Shown in pieces: positions 34,725 to 46,309 of a stretch of 64,000 bases of DNA. The stretch is taken from positions 1,736,001 to 1,800,000 of the forward strand of contig JAEILZ010000007.1 of assembly GCA_018873225.1 (NCBI GenBank). The letters are read 5' to 3'. The notes under the pieces were generated by a model, which saw only the letters and a list, made by a program, of their open reading frames with translations, was not told the origin of the DNA and made no database searches. The first letter of the stretch is position 1. Every line of letters begins with the position of its first letter. This DNA is from [Phialemoniopsis] sp. UDSM-2020 (Eukaryota > Ascomycota > Sordariomycetes > Thyridiales > Thyridiaceae). The translations under genes were made by a program, and so were the position numbers.

Positions 34725-37700
34725 ATGGCGACAGCGTTCGCCTCCGACCTGGCCCCTAGGGGTCGCGGGTCGGAAGATGCAAGCGATCCTTTTGTGTCCC
34801 AGAATTCGGGCCCAAATCACCACCGCTACTCCAATTTCGACAGCCAGATGTTCGCTCTGAGCACCGGCTCGGCCGACCAGGCCAAACGTGCCCTCGAGGC
34901 TCACTTGGCCGAGACCGACCGTCGCATGGAGGAGGCAGGCAAGCTAGGAACCGCCTTGGTTCAACAGCGCAAGGAGCTCGAGGAGAGGCTACGGGAGGTG
35001 GAGAAGCTGCAGTCCGAAGAGGAGCTCACTCCAGACCTCAAGCAGAAGCTCGTTGAGATTGAGAAGGATTACAATGAGGTGGCTCGAGAGAGCGCGAGGG
35101 CTTTTCTGCCCAAGCAGCGAGTACCGAGCAATGAAGCCGCCGGCTCCCCCTTTGCACCTCAAGGCAAAGGTGGTCGAGTAAGTAACCTTATTCTAGCTAC
35201 TCGGCATTAAGGATAGATTGTACTAATCTTGAGGCAGCGGTCTGTCAGCCCTTCCAAGTTCGAGGCCCACGCGACCGGATCCCCAACGAAGCTCAGCGTC
35301 CCCAATCGGAAGATACGCAACCAGCCTACGAATCGTGTACACGACATCGAGTTCGCTGCCGAGATCAGCACATCGTTGATCTCTCAGGTTCGAAATTTGC
35401 AGACCCTACTCACGGAGAGGGAGGAAGAACTACGAGACATCAAGGTGGAGAAGTCCAAACTCGAGATCGAGGCTGAGGGATTTGAGCAGCGTCTCAAGAC
35501 GCTTGATGAGAGCGAGCATCGCTACAAGGACGAGAACTGGAACCTCGAAACTCAGATTCACGAGCTCATTGCCTCGCAAAAGGAGTCCGCTGATCGGGAA
35601 AAGAAGCTGACGTCTGCTCTTACTGCCCTCCAGGCGGAGAAGAACGCAACGCAACGCGACTTGGACGAGATTAAGATGAACCATGCCAAGCTCAGCGATG
35701 AGCATGCAGCTATTGTCAAGAGTCACGACATTGAGTTGGGCACGGCTAAGCGCAACATCGCCATGGCAGAGAGCGAAAGGGCTGCAATGCAGCGGAAGAT
35801 CGAGGATCTGACCAGCCAGAACTCGGAGCTGGCCAAGGCCTTCTCTCTGCAACGAGGCCGCACCCTAGACCGAGACCAGACCTCTGGATTGAGCGACGAG
35901 GACTTTGAGACCGCTGCTGACAACATCACGCCCGAACACTCGCCTCCGCCGTCTCCCGTGAAGGGTACTCCTCGGCACTCAATGCTTGAGTCCGAGACTC
36001 TGAAGACCTCCCTCCACCACGCTCAGCGAACCATCCAGAGCCTGCGAACAAACGTCCACCGCGAGAAGACCGAGAAGCTGGAGCTCAAGCGAATGCTCCA
36101 GGAGGCTCGTGACGAGCTTGAGAAGGCACGAGGCGATCCCTCTTCAAACCGCCGCAGCCGCAAGGTTGACTCGAGAGAGTTCAAGAAACCCCTTCGATCC
36201 AGTCAACTCGGCGGTGCCCGATCCAGCCGGACAGAGCTCTACCTCGACGATCCGGAATGGGAAGAGAATGGAGAAGCAAGCCCGTCGCGGTCACCTCTTC
36301 GCGCTTCTGTGTCTCGAGGCTCTGACCTTGCCGACGTGGGCGAATCCACCGACCACTTCGAGACTGCCAACGAGACAAGCGATGCTGCGTTTGAGACTGC
36401 TCATGAGCGTGGAACGGAGACTGAGGATTTCCACACCGGTGCCGAGGAGTTTTCTGATGACGACGATGCCGCCACGGAAACCGAAAGCCCCTCAAGAGGA
36501 TTTGGCCGTATCAAGCGGCCTCCCGTTCTCCCGCTCAACCAGCCTGGCAATCGCTACTCGTTCCTTAGCACGGCTTCTACGTCAAACGATGAGGAGGAGT
36601 ACAGCTTCCAATCCGAGGCGAAAACGCCCACTGCTCCTGCGCCCCAAAAGATGCGTCTTCGTGTCAGCCGCGGCGCCCTCGCTCGGCGATCCCGCCAAGC
36701 CAGCGAAGAACCGACCTATCAGAGCAGTCCCATCAGCTTGGCCAACAGTAGTGCTGCCGGCACGCCCCAGGCCCCTGGACAGAGTCTGTTTGCGGAGCTT
36801 GGAGACTTTGAAGGTAGCGACGAAGAATCCTTCCAGGCGACCCCCAGCCGCCGGAGCATCCGCTCAGTCACTCCTGGGTCGACTTTCCGGGGCCGAACAG
36901 CATCGCCGCCGCCCCAGGTTCCCGCCCTGCCTCGCGTCGTTATGGTGGATAGTGCTATGATGACAGAGCCTGTTGAGATTCAGTCTGTACAAGACCGACC
37001 TCTGTCAATGGTCTCAAACGCAGCTGTGGGTACCGATGCCTCGACACAGTGGCTTGATGTCATGTCTGCCAGAGATGGCGAACGCTCGCGGCCATTGTCG
37101 ATGCTCTCGTACAGTGACGCCAGTGCCCAGCACGATCCCGACATGGAGGAGAAGCTCGCACAATTCCCCGCACCACCTACCTCGCCGCCAAGCTCGCAGT
37201 CCAGGCTAGGCATGATGCCTACACCGATCTTGCCACCTCCTCAATCTTTGGGCATCTCGACGATACAGAGCGAACATGTCGAGCCGATACGGGAACGTGA
37301 GGTTGAGCCTCCTGCACCTGCAACTCTGGCTCTGTCAGGCATTACTTTCGAGCATGTTGAGCCTCTTGCTGAGCCAGAGGTTCCTCCTCCCGTTCTTGGT
37401 CTTTCCTCGATTCAGGGAGAGCACATTGAGCCCATCTCAGAGCCTGAGGTGCCACCACCAGCACCTCCTGTTCTGTCCCTCTCGACCATCTCAGGAGAGT
37501 ACGTCGAGCCGATTGCCGAACCTGAGCCTCCCCTGCCCGTACCGCCAACGCTTGCGTTTACGCCAATCCAGACAGAGCACGTTGAGCCCAGGGCAGAGCC
37601 AGAAATCCCTCTCCCGACCCTCTCCTTGTCGACTATCCAGGGCGAGCATGTTGAGCCGATCGCAGAGCCGGAGACGCCCAAGTCGGTTGTCCCCGTTCCC

Positions 37701-40092
37701 ATCCCTGCTGTGGCGCCTAAGGAGGTACCCGAGCCACCGACTCTGTCTTTCACCTCGATTCACGCCGAGTCTCTCGAGCCTGTCGCTGAGCCGCCTGTGG
37801 AGGTCGCGGCCCCACCCGCACTGACATACACTTCGATCAAGACGGAGCATGTCGAGCCCAGATCGGAGCCGGAAATCCCCATCCCGCCTCCGCCTGCGCT
37901 GTCTTGGTCAGCCATCCACGCCGAAAATGTGGAGCCGCGCGCAGAAGTGCCGCCCGCCTTGTCCCAGTCAACAATCTATGCGCACGATATCGCACCTATT
38001 GCTGAGCCTGACCGCACAGTTCCTGCACCCCAGCTCGCATTAGCCGCGATGCAGTCAATTGAGACTACGCCCGTAGAAATGCCCGAACCTACACGGCCTG
38101 ACCCTTCGCTTGACTACTCAACGATCCAGTGGGTTGGAACCGAGCCCATTGAGCCGCGCAGCCCCAGGAGGAACGGCTTCATCATCCCTCGTGATGTTGA
38201 TTCACCACAAGACGCTCGCCCCAAGACTCCGAGCAATGCCTTGTTCGGATCGCCACTCGCCCGAGGCAAGGGCAAGACGCCCTCTACTCCCATCATCGCC
38301 GAAGATGAGACCCGCCAATCTCCCAGTGACACCCCGCTGTCGGAGACACCAGAATCTCAGCGCCCCTTCAAGGAGATCTCTACCAATGCCTTCGTCAAAC
38401 CGGCCCGCAAGCACACTGTGCCTACTGCTGATCAGGGTGCTCAGACTTCTCTGACCTCTGAGCAGCTCGACGCACTTCTCATGGCCGGTTCGAAGCCAGA
38501 GAAGGTGTTTGGCCATCAGCGAATGGAATCTCTCGGCTCCAGCATGGGTACCCCTGGCGCTCATCGTCGCAAAGCCTCACAAGAGAGCTTCAACAGTGTC
38601 ATCCGGCACAAGGTCAAGGCGGACGATGTTGACAGCGAGATCAGTGTCGAAGCGGCAGCTTTGCGCCGGCCCGGCAGTTCCTCCAGCGTTAAGACCGCAC
38701 CGCCTGCCGAGCTGCCTCCACTGCCTCCCAATCACCGGGAAGTCATCGAAGCTGCACGCACTGGGTCCGCAAACGGTCCTTCTGCACCGGGAAGCATGGG
38801 CCCACCCCTGTTCCCCGCCTCGGCATACAACAAGAACCCATACCGGCCACGGACTCCAAGCATCCAGAAGCCCATGTCCCCTGTCTCTGGTCGCGGCACG
38901 CCGACGCCCCGAGCCAACCGTGGGAACTCTGCTCACGGCACCGCCGAGGTCCAATCGCCTTCACGAACTACAGCGAGAAGCCGGCGGTCTTCCGTGTCAT
39001 CATTTGTTTCTGAGCTCGACAACAGGTTCAACTTGCACCCCGGCATGGACCCTGCTAGTTTCTACGGGTCCAACACCGACCCTCGCATGATTCAAGCCAT
39101 CACACAGACGATGATTGGCGAGAACCTATGGAAGTACACCCGCAAGGCCGGTCGCGGCGACATGTCAGACTACAGACATCAGCGATACTTCTGGATCCAC
39201 CCCTACACTCGTACGCTGTACTGGAGCGAGCATGACCCCTTCACCAGCCCCGGCGAGAAGGCCAAGAGCGTGCCCATCGAGGCTGTGCGGGTTGTCACCG
39301 ATGACAACCCCAACCCGCCAGGCCTGCATAGGAAGAGTCTGGTGATCATCTCGAGGGGCCGGACAATCAAGATGACGTGCCACACCAGCCAACGACACGA
39401 GACATGGTTCAACGCTCTGTCGTATCTCTTGCAACGCAACAACGAGGAGGGCCAGAACGACGCAGAGGAGGTCGCTGGCGGCATCACGAGGGAGGATGTC
39501 GAGGAGTTCAACCCGTCTTATGGTCGGAAACCTGCCACTGGCACTCGCCCGAGGATAGTAGCTCCATCGCTGTCTTCGTACAACTCGAGAACTACCCGCA
39601 ACGAGTCGCCAGCCTTTGACATGTCAATGAACGTGCCGACCCTGACACCCACCCACAAGAAGTCGGCGTCGGAGCGCCCATCCATGGGCACTCTGGGCAG
39701 GCTCAGCGGCGTGTGGCGGTCTGGTGGCAAGATCTCTGGCACCTTCAACAGTCTGAGAGGGCGGCGTGGGAGCACGCAGAACAACAGTCAGATCTACGAG
39801 GCCAGCGAGGCATTTGACAGCGCCGAGGACCTGAGGCAGATCTACGAACAGCAGGACAGGGAGTCGGACAGGCTAGAGAACGTCAGAGCCTGCTGTGACG
39901 GTGAGTTTCACAATCTCCACGATAGAGATACAGGAATGATAACTGACAAATGCTTCAGGCAAACACGATGTCGGCACGCTGGGCCACTCTCACAAGCTTG
40001 GCCGCCACACCCACAACCACTCCCACTCCCACTCCCACGGTGGTCCCTCGACGGCATCTACGCCGGCGGGCACCACTAGGTCAAGAGCCTAA
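34725..40092 (+). CDS. apsA: NUM1/ApsA-like cortical anchor protein with PH domain
   Basis: Exons 34725..35177, 35238..39900 and 39959..40092 give 1749 residues. NUM1 (yeast) and ApsA (Aspergillus) sit at the plasma-membrane cortex, anchor dynein and mitochondria, and position nuclei. Order: N-terminal coiled coil (about 55-135 and 170-380, long Glu/Lys/Leu heptads) corresponding to the NUM1 coiled-coil region; an acidic Ser-rich linker with repeated ETA-type motifs (about 480-560); a tandem repeat array (about 820-1125) built on a TIQGEHVEPIAEPE-like unit; disordered Pro/Ser-rich region; and a C-terminal PH domain (about 1443-1555, ENLWKYTRK...YFWIHPYTRTLYW...WFNALSYLL) that binds phosphoinositides. 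A final exon adds a His-rich tail. The start is the first ATG after the long leader. Confidence 0.92.
37247..38163 (+). repeat. Imperfect protein-coding tandem repeat (about 12 units) in the NUM1-like gene
   Basis: About twelve units of roughly 20-40 codons share the consensus [ST]-I-x2-E-H-V-E-P-x-A-E-P-E followed by a Pro-rich spacer. Units at the right end are degenerate (TIYAHDIAPIAEP, TIQWVGTEPIEP). NUM1 and ApsA also carry internal repeats, though of different unit sequence. Confidence 0.9.
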
Positions 40093-40972
40093 GGAGCTCT
40101 TTCGCCTTGAGCCGTGATCAACATTACGCGGAACGATATTTCTCCACTGCCAAGATACATAACCAACTTGCAGTTGTCATTGCACACTGCATCACCTACA
40201 TTCATTTCAAGTCGATCACTACAACACCCATACTTCACCAAAACCAGCATTTTTCTTTACAGAGTTGCAAGCACTCGGTGCAGCACACAGCACAGCCTAC
40301 CCGGCATATCTCACGACGTTGATGTCTATTTCCTACATACTGTCCTCTATTTGTTAATTTCTGTCGAACTCTGCCTTTTGCGTACGATGCGGCACGGCTT
40401 CCGAGAGCCACCAAACCCCTATCAACCTTGAAAACGAAAAACCCATCTTCGGAACAAAAATATTGGCCCTGATTCCCTGATTGTCATTTAGCGAAAACCT
40501 CCCATAGAGCAACTCTAGCAAGGAATTGTGTTATCTGGCGCATCAAGAAGCAGAATGGTTATATGGGAGAGGTATTCATGGATCTCGTCTACATGGCAAA
40601 GCCCTAATACTCATCATCAAACCCCATCTCTCCCTGGTCATTTACGGACCGGTGTGTCATCTCTAGATCTTGTTGCGAGACAGCTCCTCTATATCAAAGG
40701 CTATCTTTGCGTGTTGTTTTGTTGGTAGGAAATACGGGCGCCAATGGTAAGGGGAAAGGGTAAAGAGGGATCAAACTCAGGGTTCAGCTTAGTGCTTCGG
40801 GACCTCAGCAAAAGGTTTTTGTTTGTCTTTGTTTTTATTGTTGTGTTCTCATTCTCTGTTCTTCGTTGTCGTCGACGATTGAATGAATATACCAAATTGC
40901 AAAAGTCCTGCGCACGAATGCTACACGTGAAGCTGCTCCAAGAAAGCGAGGTGTTCTCGATCAAAGTATGCA
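40093..40972. other. Tail-to-tail intergenic region
   Basis: 880 bp between the convergent NUM1-like and molybdopterin oxidoreductase genes. A T/G-rich stretch lies at about 40810-40870. No gene seen; presumed 3' UTRs. Confidence 0.5.
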
Positions 40973-43900
40973 TCATCGCTTCTCATCACCGTCCTTCCCC
41001 CTTGACGTCCCCATGCTTCCACCATCTTCCTTGGGCACCGGCACCAGCAGCGTCTGCGGACTCCTGACCTTGATCTGCTGGTCCGCCCATGCCTGCATCC
41101 GTTGCACCGTCGACTGCGCAAAGGTTACGGCCTCGGTGAACTCCTTGTCCCACAGCGCCTGGCTCGTCGGCTGCAGCGACACGAGCGACCCCTCGATGTG
41201 CGCCAGGTACACGTGCAGCCCCTGCAGCGTCTCGAGCACCTCGTAGGGGGTCTCCTTGTCGTCCTGTGCCGGGAACAGCGCCTCGCGCAGGACGTGCGCG
41301 CGGTGCCGCCCGCGCTGCGTGTTCTCGCCGTACCGCTCGACGTGCGGCGCGAGCCGCGAGCGCATCTCGCCCGCCAGGCGGCGCATCGAGGTCAGGCCCG
41401 CGCGGATCTCGCGGTCGTGCACGACGCTGGGGATCAGGTCGGCGTAGATGGCGAGGAGCTGCACGGCCGTCTCGTACGTCTCGCCGAGCCAGAGCTCGAG
41501 GCGGCGCTCGCGGCCGCGGAGTTCGGCCTCGGACGTCGTGGCCGCGGCGTCCTTGCGCGAGGCCCTTTCCACCGCGGCGGATTGTTGCTCGCGGATGCGT
41601 GGGGAGTCTCTTGCTGTTGAGGGTGGGATCTTTTCGATCTTGATGGCGCCGGATTTGAATGTTGGCTGCTTGGATATCGGGTCCCATTGGCCTTGGGAGA
41701 GCTATGTCAGTCTTGTCATGATCAGAAGTCAGGGGTAGTGACGCGGGAGTACCGTACCGATGGTGAGCTCGTTGGCGGCTCGGGCTCGCCCGTCCTTGGA
41801 GTCAAAATATCCAAAATGGAATGGGATAAACGCCTGCCCCTTCTCAATACGCCCGACACGGACCTTGACCTCGACCGCGCCTCGTCGAGACTTGACGGCT
41901 ACCCATTCGCCATCGACGACCCTGTTCTCTTCGGCGTCCTGCTCCGAGATCCGTATCTCCGGGTCCGGGCACGCCTTTTGCAGCTGGGTCCTGCCTGTCT
42001 TGGTGCGCGTGTGGAAGTGGTGCGCCTTGCGGCCCGTGGACAGCCGGATGGGGTACTCGTCGTCTGGCTCCTCCACCGGCGGCACGTAGTGGCACCGCTT
42101 CAGGATGGCTCGCCCCGCCGGGTCCATGTCCCGGTACTCGCTCCTTGAGTAGGGCGCGCCGGTCTCGAGGTCGTGGCCGAAGCTCTCGCAGGCGTCGATG
42201 TCGGTGAAGAACAGGCGGTTCTCAAACAGCCTCTCGGCCCCGTTCGGATAGAGCTCGTTGCAGGGCCACTGGATCCCCGAGCCGCCCGTCAGCTTCTCGT
42301 ACGTGAGCCCGGTGTAGTCGCACGGCCTGCCGGCCGAGATCTTCTTCCACGCCTCAAAGACCTCCTCGGGCCGCGACCACGGCAGGAGCGCCTCGCCGTC
42401 CTTGTCCCTGAAGCCCATGAGGCGGGAGTAGTGCAGGAAGATGTTGAGGTCGGACCGGGCCTCCCCGGGGGGATCGACGGCCTTGTGCGAGAGGTGCACG
42501 GTGCGGTCGGCGTTGGTGAAACAGCCCGTCTTCTCGCCCCACTGCGCGGCGGGCAGGACCACGTCGGCGACGGCGGCCGTCTCGGTCATGTAGATGTCCT
42601 GGCAGACGACGAAGAGGTCGTCGCGCGTGAGCAGGCCGCGCACGCGCGGCAGGTCCGGCAGGCTGACGAGGGGGTTCGTCCCCGAGACCCAGAACATGCG
42701 GATCGAGCCGGCCTGCATGTAGCTCAGCATGTTTTCTATGTGCGTGGGCTCGTTCCAGTGCGGCACGCGGACGGGGTCGATGTTCCACAGGCGCGCGAGC
42801 TCGGCCATGTGCGCCGGGTTCTGGTGGTTGCGGAATCCGGGGAACTCGCCGTCGCAGCCGGCCTCGCGGTTGTTCTGCGCCGTGGGCTGCCCGTTCATCT
42901 GCAAGACGCCGCTGCCGGGCCTGCCGATCAGGCCGCGCAGGAGGTTGATGTTGTTGATCTGGCAAGCGCTCGCCGTGGCCTGGTTGGACTGGTAGACGCC
43001 CTGCAGGGCGGTGGAAAGCAGGGACTCGGCGGTGCCGATGACGCGGGCGGCCTCCCCGAGCCTGTGCGCCGGCACGCCGGTGATCTCCTCGACCCTGTCG
43101 GGCGGGTACGCCTCGACGGTGGCCCGGAGCTCGTCCAGCCCGATGACGTGCTGGGAGACAAAGTCGTCGTTGACATAGCCGTGCTTGAAGAGCAGGTGCT
43201 GGATGCCGTTGAGGAGGGCGAGGTTTGTGCCGATCTTGGGAGCTAGGTGGACCGTGGCTCTGCTCGCAGTCGCGGAGACCCTCGGGTCAACAACGATGAG
43301 CTGCGGAGGATTGGGTCCGTCCAGCCGGTCGAGGATGCGCGACCACAGGACTGTCTGAGTGGCAGCTACGTTGTGCCCTACCATGAAGAGGCAGTCCGTG
43401 TAGTCGACGTCGGCGTAGGATCCCGGCTGGCCGTCCGAGCCAAAGGACTCGCGCATCGACGCCGCAGCAGTGGCGGTACACAACCGCGTATTGCCGTCCC
43501 TTGCAGAGTCGTGTCAGTCTAATCCCCTGCAAACACTTCCTGTAGTGGACGGGACGACTCACATGTGCAGCGTGTGTAACCCTGCCTTGCCGATCAGGGC
43601 GAGGGCGTAGTACTCCTCCAGGAAAAGCTGCCCGCTCGTGTAGAAGGCGATAGCATGGTTCGTCAGGTGAGTTGACAGCTCCTTTGACTTGGAAGCGATG
43701 AGGCCCATGGCCTCATCCCAGGAGGCCCTTTCCAGTTTCCCATTCCGTCTGATCATGGGATACTTCAGCCTGTCCTTGTGATGAATGGCTTTCCATCTGG
43801 GGTACCTCGAAGTGTAAGTATGGTGTTGTTGTAGGACATCGGCACGTTTCTCTGGGGTTTCACAGAGAGGTCTGTGCCGTACGCAACAATGATGTGCTCA

Positions 43901-44247
43901 CCCGTGCAGGCCCTTTGGTCCCAGACGACCTTTATTAACTCGGTCAGTCGCACGACCCCTGACGCCAACTACCTTGCCGTCCTTGACGCCGATATCTAGA
44001 CCACAGCCATTGCTGTTTTACAAAGGCCAAAGAGGTTAACTGTCAATGCGGTGACACAGCGCTCAACAAGGACGGAGTGTGATGATTACCTGCAGAGTAC
44101 ACAGGCGCTTTGCACCCACTTGTCTGGTTCCTCGTCGCATGCCTTGTCCACCCTCGTCGGCCACTCGTGCTTATACGGAGTACGCTCACCCCAGATGTCT
44201 TCAATGGAGTTCCGGCTCTGGATGGCGGGCGCTCCACAAAGTTCCAT
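40973..44247 (-). CDS. Bacterial-type NasA-like molybdopterin oxidoreductase (predicted bis-MGD enzyme)
   Basis: Exons 44247..44090, 44012..43902, 43796..43563, 43499..41758 and 41691..40973 give 987 residues. It belongs to the DMSO-reductase superfamily and is most like assimilatory nitrate reductase/formate dehydrogenase alpha subunits of bacteria; it is not the eukaryotic sulfite-oxidase-type nitrate reductase. Seen: an N-terminal Fe-S segment C49-x2-C52-x3-C56, but Gly84 where a fourth Cys is expected (GRLGPKGL); GNTRLC175TATAA, whose Cys aligns with the Mo ligand of NasA; central molybdopterin-binding regions (FWVSGTNPL, VADVVLPAAQWGEKTGCFTN); a C-terminal dinucleotide-binding domain (about 640-770, ending ANELTIGQWDPISKQPTFKS). 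Then a helical extension of about 200 residues of unknown role. No heme, flavin or [2Fe-2S] domain, so a separate electron partner is needed. No targeting signal, so probably cytosolic. Substrate uncertain: nitrate is favoured. Exon 4 is very GC-rich. Likely acquired by transfer. Confidence 0.92.
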
Positions 44248-44937
44248 GGTTCTGGCAGTTCACTTGCACGCATCAAATTCGGAGCAGGTAGGATGATAAA
44301 AAAGGAGGATATCTTGGCATCCCATTGGCCTCAAATGGAGCTGAACATGATGGGCCCTTTCTCTTACTGCACCTACCAAGCCCCATCCCATCCCAGTCTA
44401 CCAACAGCGCTATACCTGACCATCATGGCCAACACCTATGGGTGCCAGCTTCCTGGTTCGGTATATCCTAAGGGCTCCGGGCTTTGATGGGATGTAAAAA
44501 GACCCACATCGGCCCTTCCGCGGGGTCGGTCCCAATGCGACGCCAGATCCGGCATCAAATGAACCATCCATGACGCTGCTATTACGGAGGTAGTAGGGCC
44601 AAGTTTTGCGGCTCGTGCAAGCCGTGTTAGTATTTTATGGACATCCCCCCACCTTGCCCACAGGACCGGTGGGTTTGCTCCGTCAAACAGGGAACTACGA
44701 TTCCAAATCCGGAACCTTGACTTCATCGCGAGTAATTGAATGTTCATAATCATATTGGCCATGGCATAGCAGTAGTGGAGCCTAGCATTCTCTTAGGATA
44801 TCCTTGGGTAACAAAAGGCCGTACTAGCGGTATCATATTAGCCAGACCGGTCCCACCTCCTCTGACTCTTGTATAAGTGTGATCGTAGTAGTGATAATTC
44901 TCTGTATACAGACACTCAATGGCAAGGTAAATAAACA
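44248..44937. promoter_or_regulatory. Shared divergent promoter of the NasA-like and MoeA-like genes, with two GATA sites
   Basis: 690 bp between divergent start codons. Two TGATAA sites (44294-44299 and 44892-44897) fit the HGATAR consensus of the nitrogen regulator AreA/NIT2, one near each gene start. I saw no CTCCGHGG site for the nitrate regulator NirA. Such short motifs arise by chance, so the regulatory reading is tentative. Confidence 0.4.
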
Positions 44938-46284
44938 ATGGGGACCCCATACAACACAGCTCTGGAGGACATCATCCGCTCGGCCAAAGACGCCCAGCAA
45001 TGCCGAGCCCGGCGCGGTGCCGACGCCTATACCGAATGCGTTCCGCTCGACGAAGCGGTAGGCCGTGTCGCGGCTGCCGACCTTCTAAGCCCCCTGTCGA
45101 CTCCAGAGCATGACACCTCGGCGATGGATGGCTATGCCATCCGCTCAATAGCCACCACCAGGGCGTCGGCGAGACAGCCCGTGGTGTTCCACATCATGGG
45201 CACCATCGCGGCCGGAGACGTGCCAGAATTCAACACGGACAAACTGGAGGAAGGCGTGGAGCCGTGCGTGGAGCTCATGACCGGCGCAAGATTCCCACCC
45301 ATCACGAATGGTATTGACTTTGACGCCTGCGTCAAGGCTGAGGACACCCAGCCCGTGCAGGACTCGAAGCGGCCCATGAGCGCCGGTGCGTACATGATGG
45401 TCACCAAGCCCGTGTTGCCGAACGCCAACCGTCGGCCTGCGGGACGTGATATCGCAAAGGGACAGGCCATAGTCCAAGCTGGCGAGCTCATCCAGCTGAG
45501 CCACATTCTGCCGCTTGCGTCTGTAGGCATCGAGACTGTGGTCGTCCAGAAGAAATTGCGAGTCGGGATCTGGTCGACGGGCAAAGAGCTCATCTCCGGC
45601 AAGAGCGGTGTGAGGGACGTGAACGGGCCGTATCTGATAGCTGCTTGTAGGGACATGGGCATTGACGCGAGATATCTCGGCACAATCGACGACAAGCCTG
45701 GACTCTTGAGGCGAGATATCAAGCTTCATGCGGATTCTGGCCAATTCGACCTGCTCATCACCACAGGGGCTGTGTCGGTCGGCAAATTCGACTTTGTGAG
45801 AGAAGCGATAGTGCATGTGGGAGGCTCGGTCGTCTTCCATGGTTTGGCAATACGCCCAGGTCACCCGGTGTTATTCGGACAACTGCCCTCCGATGGAGCC
45901 AGCACTCCGTTCTTCGGCCTCCCCGGCAATCCTGGTGCAGCAGCGGCATGCTTTCGCTTCCTCGTGGTGCCATATATACGCCAGTTGCAAGGAAGACCTC
46001 CAGAGGAACCCTTCGCCGCCAGGATAGTCAATGGCAAACCAGCCAGCGATCCCAAAGAGATGAGACCAGTCGTTCCACAACGGCAGGCTCGTGATTTCTT
46101 CCGATTAGGCGTTGTAGAGACAACAGCCGCTGGAGAGAATCTGGTGGAGTTGAGGAAGGAGCAGAGCCCAGCAAAATTGGGTCCATTCATCCAAGCAAAC
46201 TGCTGGGTGCATATCAGCGAGGGCAGCGAGGCACGAGACGGCGAGGACGTCCATTGCTATCACATTTCCCCGGACCAGCCTTAG
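44938..46284 (+). CDS. MoeA-like molybdopterin molybdenumtransferase (single domain)
   Basis: Single exon, 448 residues. MoeA-type enzymes insert molybdate into adenylylated molybdopterin. Seen: DTSAMDGYAI (59-68), the MoeA signature; IWSTGKELI (211-219); TTGAVSVGKFDFV (275-287), usually GGVSVG; LAIRPGHPVLFG (303-314); FFGLPGNPGAAAACF (325-339); then domain IV to the C-terminus. Fungi normally carry this activity as one half of a gephyrin/CnxE-type fusion with a MogA domain. This protein has no MogA domain and no intron, which is more like a bacterial MoeA. It is divergent from the NasA-like gene and its stop lies 25 bp from the stop of the MobA-like gene. An extra copy dedicated to the neighbouring enzyme is the best inference. 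Confidence 0.94.
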   Translation: MGTPYNTALEDIIRSAKDAQQCRARRGADAYTECVPLDEAVGRVAAADLLSPLSTPEHDTSAMDGYAIRSIATTRASARQPVVFHIMGTIAAGDVPEFNTDKLEEGVEPCVELMTGARFPPITNGIDFDACVKAEDTQPVQDSKRPMSAGAYMMVTKPVLPNANRRPAGRDIAKGQAIVQAGELIQLSHILPLASVGIETVVVQKKLRVGIWSTGKELISGKSGVRDVNGPYLIAACRDMGIDARYLGTIDDKPGLLRRDIKLHADSGQFDLLITTGAVSVGKFDFVREAIVHVGGSVVFHGLAIRPGHPVLFGQLPSDGASTPFFGLPGNPGAAAACFRFLVVPYIRQLQGRPPEEPFAARIVNGKPASDPKEMRPVVPQRQARDFFRLGVVETTAAGENLVELRKEQSPAKLGPFIQANCWVHISEGSEARDGEDVHCYHISPDQP

Positions 46285-46309
46285 GATTCTGGCCGTTAGC
46301 AGTGATACC

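Noticed and set aside
42173..43246. Long plus-strand open frame of 357 codons
   Set aside because: It lies antisense to exon 4 of the NasA-like gene. The high GC at third positions removes stops from the opposite strand; its translation is Gly/Val/Arg-rich with no domain.
40973..44247. Identification as the standard fungal nitrate reductase (niaD)
   Set aside because: No sulfite-oxidase-type Moco domain, cytochrome b5 or FAD/NADPH domain. The Fe-S segment, GNTRLC Mo-ligand region and C-terminal dinucleotide-binding domain are those of the DMSO-reductase family.
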